Below are positions 58,780-64,000 of a DNA stretch of 64,000 nt, in pieces; within the stretch, counting starts at the first letter, position 1; every line of letters begins with the position of its first letter. The notes below the pieces were generated by a model, which was given only the letters and a program-made list of their open reading frames with translations, had not been told where the DNA came from and searched no databases. The DNA comes from Baylisascaris procyonis (lineage: Eukaryota > Nematoda > Chromadorea > Rhabditida > Ascarididae): contig JAZARR010000154.1 in assembly GCA_037389465.1 (NCBI GenBank), forward strand, positions 3,162,001 through 3,226,000, written 5' to 3'. The position numbers and the translations under genes are program-made.

Positions 58780-61200
58780 CACAACGTATATTACGTGCCA
58801 ATAATGCATCATTGTCTCCTCATCGATATTTTTCTTTGATTCTTAGGATCGCCTCCTTTGAGTCGACAGGTGATGGCCGGCACACTCAACAGATATGTAG
58901 GAGATGATCGATTATGACTTTCCTTTTCTCATTTATATAACGCTGTGAACAAAGCGTGCTGTGAGGAGACGAAATTTGTAGAACTTTTAGCGTGATTGGA
59001 TTAAATACTGCAACTAGTAACGATTTTGCGGCGGTTAATGTGTTAGTAAGGTCTCGCAAAATCACGACTAGATGCAGTACTTATTCCAGCCGTTCGTTAG
59101 TACATTTCATCAGGCGTGAAATCCTCGAGATTTGAAATATGTCCCTTTCCGTTTCCAAGCTTGCGGATGCAACTCATCTCCGACAATTATCTGAAAGTTG
59201 TTCACTCAACGCTACGGAAGTGTACCTGTCGTTCGCCAATAAGCAGCAATATCACTGCCATTGATTGGCTATGCGTATACGTATAAGAAATGCTGGCATG
59301 CTTCTACGATGCTTCGAAATGTTTTGCTATTCTTTACGGGTATACTCTCTAGTGCAATCGCTTATTGATGCGAATAAATAGCGAAACATAGAGTGTGGAT
59401 CCCATGTGCATCCTGAACTTTTACATCAACTGCCATGATTGGGTCATAGATGTGGCTTGTTTTATTTTCTGGTTAGAAGCTGCAGCTATCATGCAGCCTA
59501 TTCACGAGTTAAGATGGTTAGTAGTTCTGGATTCGCAGTGGTGGACACCCGTGCAGATGCGTTTTCAGCAATGTCGACGCATAACGAGGTTGTCGATATA
59601 CCACCACTAAAGAGCACACGCTTCCTTGGCCACTTAATGCTCTACGCACTCCTCATTCCCAAAGTGTTCGACAAGATCATCAAACTAAGGTGCTTATTTG
59701 TGACGCAACTCACGGCAGTTGCGTTATTAATTCTAAACTCCGTTCCACCTCAGAGAATGGCTCATAACTCGTAGTTTTGTTTTGAGAGCTAAGAGAACGT
59801 AAGGCATGCGGATGGAAGCGACCGACTCCTTCAGTGGCGGCATCGCCTCGGGCGCCAATGAAAACCGTGCAGAATAAATGCCCAAATTGCACTCATCCAA
59901 CAAAAGTAGGCGACATAACAAGAACACCGATGTTGGAAGCGAAAAAATCACCGATACTGATTGACGCCACTAGCAAGCGACTGATTTGTACCGGCCGCAC
60001 ACAACCCGTAGAATGAGGTCCGAGGACCAATTCCTGATCAAAACGCACACCCTGAGATCATAAAGTAGTTGAAAGTGCAACATCACTGCTAGTCATTATG
60101 GTATATCCTAGCCCACCTACGACGAGGTGTCAATGCACCCTCCTACACTCTATTCGGGCCCGGATTAAAAGGAGAACAAGAGAAGAAAACCGCTGATTAC
60201 GTATGTAGGCAGAAAACATTCGATGAGTGCTCACTGATGCCCAGCTTGCCACTTTAACCTCCCACCTGTGAAGAGAAGTTCGATACAACCATGACTACCG
60301 TCCTTCACAAGTTCATTTGCACCAAAGTTACTACAGTATTTTGAAGATCACTGCATAATAGAGGCATCATACAAAAGCAGCCCAATTTGAATCCGATAGT
60401 AACAGTTTAGCACAGAAATAGAAAGGCAAGCACCTCCACCCGATTTTCTAGAGGCGAACCGCTTAAGTACCTCCCCCTAATTAACCATGCGTCATATTAT
60501 GGTAACCTCTTCTAACGCTTCTACCAAGGAACCATATATAACCACAATGGACAATGCGTTGCACCATCACTGTAAATAACAACAAACTGAAAAAAAAAGT
60601 GGAAACACTGCAGTGCTTGCCTGAATCTGAATCATTTTGCGTGCGGGCTTCATTGCTTCATAATATACCGGCTCTGCGATATGAATCTTTTCTCTTTTTT
60701 AACGCCCGATCTTTTCTTTGCTCTTTGTTGAGCATTATTTGTAATAACAATCTTTTTTCTTTTTTATACAACAACATTATCATATTTATTTTCTTTTCTG
60801 AGCCGATATTAATTTTCTGCGCTCTTTTCACAACACATACATAAATAACACCCATAAAGCAGACATCAAAATGAAATATTAGCGAAAAGATTGTGTGAAG
60901 CAAGATCAACAGTATCGCATAAAGGACGTTGAGAATGCACGAATGCATCGATAATATAAGCAATTGAGATGGTTTAATATTTCTCTAACATTCAAAATGC
61001 AATCACTGTCATTTAAAATATCACCAAACGAAGAATAGACAAATTACCGAGAAGAGAGAAGACGAACAATTAAAACACATAAATCGAACAATGATGAAGC
61101 AATTCATAACTGAATATCAACAGCTAGATCTGTGGCATTTAAAATAAAAACAAACAGATGAGGTGACCAAAACGTTCACTATTCAACAATGATTCTTCTT
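58780..61200. other. Convergent 3' region between TMEM132 and RBM26
   Basis: The two genes converge here. AATAAA on the plus strand at 59373-59378 fits the TMEM132 poly(A) signal, and AATAAA on the minus strand at 60785-60790 fits the RBM26 gene. The stretch 59100-60550 is more GC-rich than most of the window and has several 60-111 codon ORFs on both strands (for example plus 59439-59774), none with a recognisable domain. A lineage-specific gene or a non-coding RNA here cannot be excluded. Confidence 0.5.
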
Positions 61201-64000
61201 TCATTCATTATCGCCTTCGTCATCCGACTGAAACAACCAAAAAAAGATTGTAATATTACAAATGTAAAACAATCTTGAAATCACCGTTGAAAAATTTTTG
61301 CAAAATCACGCTGATCAATCAGGTCAGTAAACTCAAGCTTAACGACATTACTTTCTAATACTCCAACTATCGCTAATTCATCCAATTACTCACTTCCACC
61401 AATGAAAGTACAACAAACTATGCTGATGACTTATAGTGGAATCATTCCCATTAAATCATCTAAATATCTCAAAAGAAAAAGGCCATTAAAATCCCTGGAC
61501 AATCATGTACGTTTGTTCTATTCAGTTTATTCCGAAATGCTCAGCTATCTTTACTAAGAAGCCAATTACATCGAGTGAAATGTCCACGTTTCTCAGGCAC
61601 ATTTTTTTCTTTTGTAGAAAAAACAGCCGACTGCAGGTATACGACATTAATAACGATATACTTCGTATATTCTAAAATGGCTCAACGTAACTCTTTTGAT
61701 TAGCCCAATTGGCACTCATTCGAAATGACTGCAAAAAGAATTTAGATTCCGAAACAGTCAAATAGAAAAAATCAAATTGCAAAAAGTCAGAAACTGATAT
61801 CATCGATAAATAATCTGTAATAAAGTCGACAAAAAAAAACTTGCCTCAAGCGGGCAACTAGCAAGCAACGCTGCAGGAGTAACTCTCTCCGAGGGGTTTC
61901 TCTTTTCATCAGGGACTACGCCACCTTCGTCCGCATTCCCCTTTGTCGCCCATTCCACTGTTATCGGGCAGCGAGGAAAGTCTGCGCCCAACGCAACTGC
62001 CTAAACAATAATTACTCAAATAACAAGGTTAACAAGCAACATAAAGTAAAGATTGCCAAGAAATCACTTTCAGATATCGAAGTCGTTGAGTGCAGACATG
62101 AACATGACGGCAAGATACCGAAGCAAAAAGCATCCGTTCAACAAATCAAGCGAGTGACAACGGGCAAACCTGTTCGGCATCACGCCTCGTTTTGTAAGTG
62201 AAGTAGGCGGTGACTGGCTTTCCTTTACCAGCGGCCGCGAAATCCATATCCACAAGCTCACCGAAATGCTCCATATGAACAATGAGGTCATTTTCACAAT
62301 CGACCGTAAAACCTCGAACCGCCACCACCCTTGGACGATTGTCGAGTGCCTGAAAGGAAACACGGATGTATTAACCACTTTATGTTTCAAAAGCTGTTGA
62401 ATAGCTGAATTCACCAGCAAGTCTTGCAGCTTCTAAACCTAATTTCATAAATATCCACCCACTATTTCGTCTTCGAAAGAAATAGTATTACATAAGGACT
62501 ATTTTAGAAACTGCTTTGCACCTCATGCAAACGACCAAACCAACCTGATGCAAGTAAAAAAGGACGAAAGAATTCCTTATTCACTAAATAACTGAAATGT
62601 CAATCGATCATTCGCTGAAGCGATCAAGCGATAAACATTGAGCAAATGCAAGCACTCAGGTCCAATTACAGACAATATTATGCATCGCAATCATTGAATT
62701 TATTTAACTCGTATTCGGTTCGCCGAACTCGTAGAAAACTTAAAAGCACATTAAACGCTAATCATCCCAGCTTCCAACCACAAACCAGGTATACAGCGCC
62801 ATCAGCAGTAAACCTGATGGATTTATTAACCTCTTCGATTACTCTAAATTAAGGATATCACTTATATTCCATATTGTTCGATGTGATCATCCTACATAGT
62901 GAAAGCAATCAGCTAAATATCCTCTCAATGCAAAGGAAGAGACACATGAGCTAAGTGAAACGTAAACAAATAAGAAGAAACACCAGCAAGGCATATTTTT
63001 AAAGCTCAAGATTTGCATGTGACGTCGATACTTTAACTTCACGAGGCAAGAAAACATAGGTAACAAAGGGCAAACCTGCGTTGAATCAAGATGACGTAAC
63101 TTTTTGGGAGCACTCACAGTATCTGCCTGATATCCATCGCCAGATGCTGCAACATTTCTCAGCCTTAGATTACCGTAACAAATGCCTCATCCATATGAAA
63201 CACTACCACTTACTGACTGATACAGAGAGGGTCACCAAGATCTTTTGCAAATACACACCAGCTGAACTTTTAATCCCCACTAATGCACACTAAATTTGTT
63301 TTCGTCTGTGACGTGCAAGATACGGTCATTCCTCACCCCCCTTTGGCTGCGAAAAGCTCACTCCCTCTGCTCCCCTCCCCCACTTCATACTTTCAACCGT
63401 CATGAAACACGCTACAGTCGCAGTCCTACTATCACCTCCAAAGCCAAGTGAACTGATCTGCAAAGCAATCTAACGAACTGTAATGACCGATCATCGATTT
63501 CCTATCAGAGCAAGAAGCATTTCTACAGAGCTAATTAACAGCAAACTTTGATATGCAGTACTCTCGATCAACAACACAATTAAATCGAGCACTTCGATCA
63601 CGCTTAATCGTCTCAAAATTCGACACCTACGACAATTGAAATTAGTCAAGTGAAATTTTTTAGAATTGCTAGTACAGCGCAACTTTTCAAAAACTCCCTC
63701 ATTCAAGCAACATTTCTCATTCGTCACACTCGATCATGGCGGCACTTTTTTCCAACCTGGCATGAGTTTGCAATTATGCGACTAGAAGGAAAATAAATAA
63801 AAAACTCACATGGACCAATAAAAACTTTAAATTACATCGACAAGGCTCGAATTCGCATCTCAACCTAAACACTAAAACCTTTGATGTTAATCAGAAATCA
63901 ACAAAGGGAATAGAATGCTTTGTAAATTACCATCAGAAACAGAACGACTTCTTTTGGAGGCAGTCGTAACGCCGTTTGCATCCACCTCACCTCCCTCGTC
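61201..64000 (-). CDS. rbm-26: RBM26/27-like RNA-binding protein, 3' half
   Basis: RBM26/27 proteins are nuclear RNA-binding factors linked to the poly(A)-tail exosome targeting machinery. Exons in coding order are 64000-63931 (open at the right edge), 63146-63076, 62349-62170, 62000-61845 and 61227-61201. Phases match (1, 0, 0, 0). The visible protein has a Lys/Arg/Ser linker (ASKRSRSVSD, APKKLRHLDSTQ), then the C-terminal RRM: NRPRVVAVRGFTVD (RNP2 side), HMEHFGELVDMDF, KPVTAYFTYKTRRDAEQ (RNP1 side) and ALGADFPRCPITVEWA. It ends TPAALLASCPLE-SDDEGDNE, the acidic tail expected for the family. The last intron has a GC donor (GAG|GCAAGT). The CCCH zinc finger and first RRM should lie right of the window. 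The two most upstream exons are less certain than the RRM. Confidence 0.88.

Noticed and set aside
62646..63293. Plus-strand ORFs of 68 and 70 codons
   Set aside because: They are antisense to the RBM26 introns and the 63076-63146 exon; the minus-strand reading has matching splice phases.

Overview
This is nuclear DNA from a nematode. It is AT-rich and has no bacterial gene organisation. Coding sequence is split into short exons (27 to 310 nt) by AT-rich introns with GT...TTTCAG-type borders, and the predicted proteins have their clearest relatives in C. elegans. The longer uninterrupted ORFs are mostly chance or low-complexity ORFs, so the genes were rebuilt by reading exons in both strands and requiring splice phases to match. 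The long introns and wide spacing suggest a non-Caenorhabditis, possibly spirurine, nematode, but the species cannot be named from this window.

Layout, left to right. (1) 1320-7421, minus: most of a receptor-regulated SMAD, SMA-2-like, with MH1, linker and the first two MH2 exons; the 3' exons lie off the left edge. (2) 7422-11592: intergenic, holding a tRNA-Lys(CUU) at 8440-8512 and several G-rich, quadruplex-like stretches. (3) 11613-18473, plus: a seven-exon nucleotide-sugar transporter (SLC35A family, UGTP-1-like). (4) 20109-27079, minus: a seven-exon gene for a 189-residue protein I do not recognise, with a long overlapping uORF in its leader. (5) 27216-34737: gene-poor spacer with a diverged dispersed repeat that has a second copy near 6.8-7.1 kb. 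(6) 34738-58779, plus: a 20-exon, 24-kb gene for a complete TMEM132-family single-pass membrane protein (990 residues). (7) 61201 to the right edge, minus: the 3' half of an RBM26/27-like RNA-binding protein gene, convergent with TMEM132.

The genes are not an operon. They lie on both strands and work in separate processes: BMP/TGF-beta signalling, Golgi sugar import, neuronal adhesion or cytoskeleton, and RNA processing. From memory, the C. elegans relatives of all four recognised genes are on chromosome III, and sma-2 and ugtp-1 are on the same cosmid (ZK370). The window therefore looks like a conserved, loosened chromosome-III segment.

I saw no mobile-element ORF, CRISPR, virus or toxin gene. 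The most interesting items are the unrecognised gene, its uORF, two GC-AG introns with identical donors, and a tRNA with an odd discriminator base and no nearby Pol III terminator. No exotic new system is evident.
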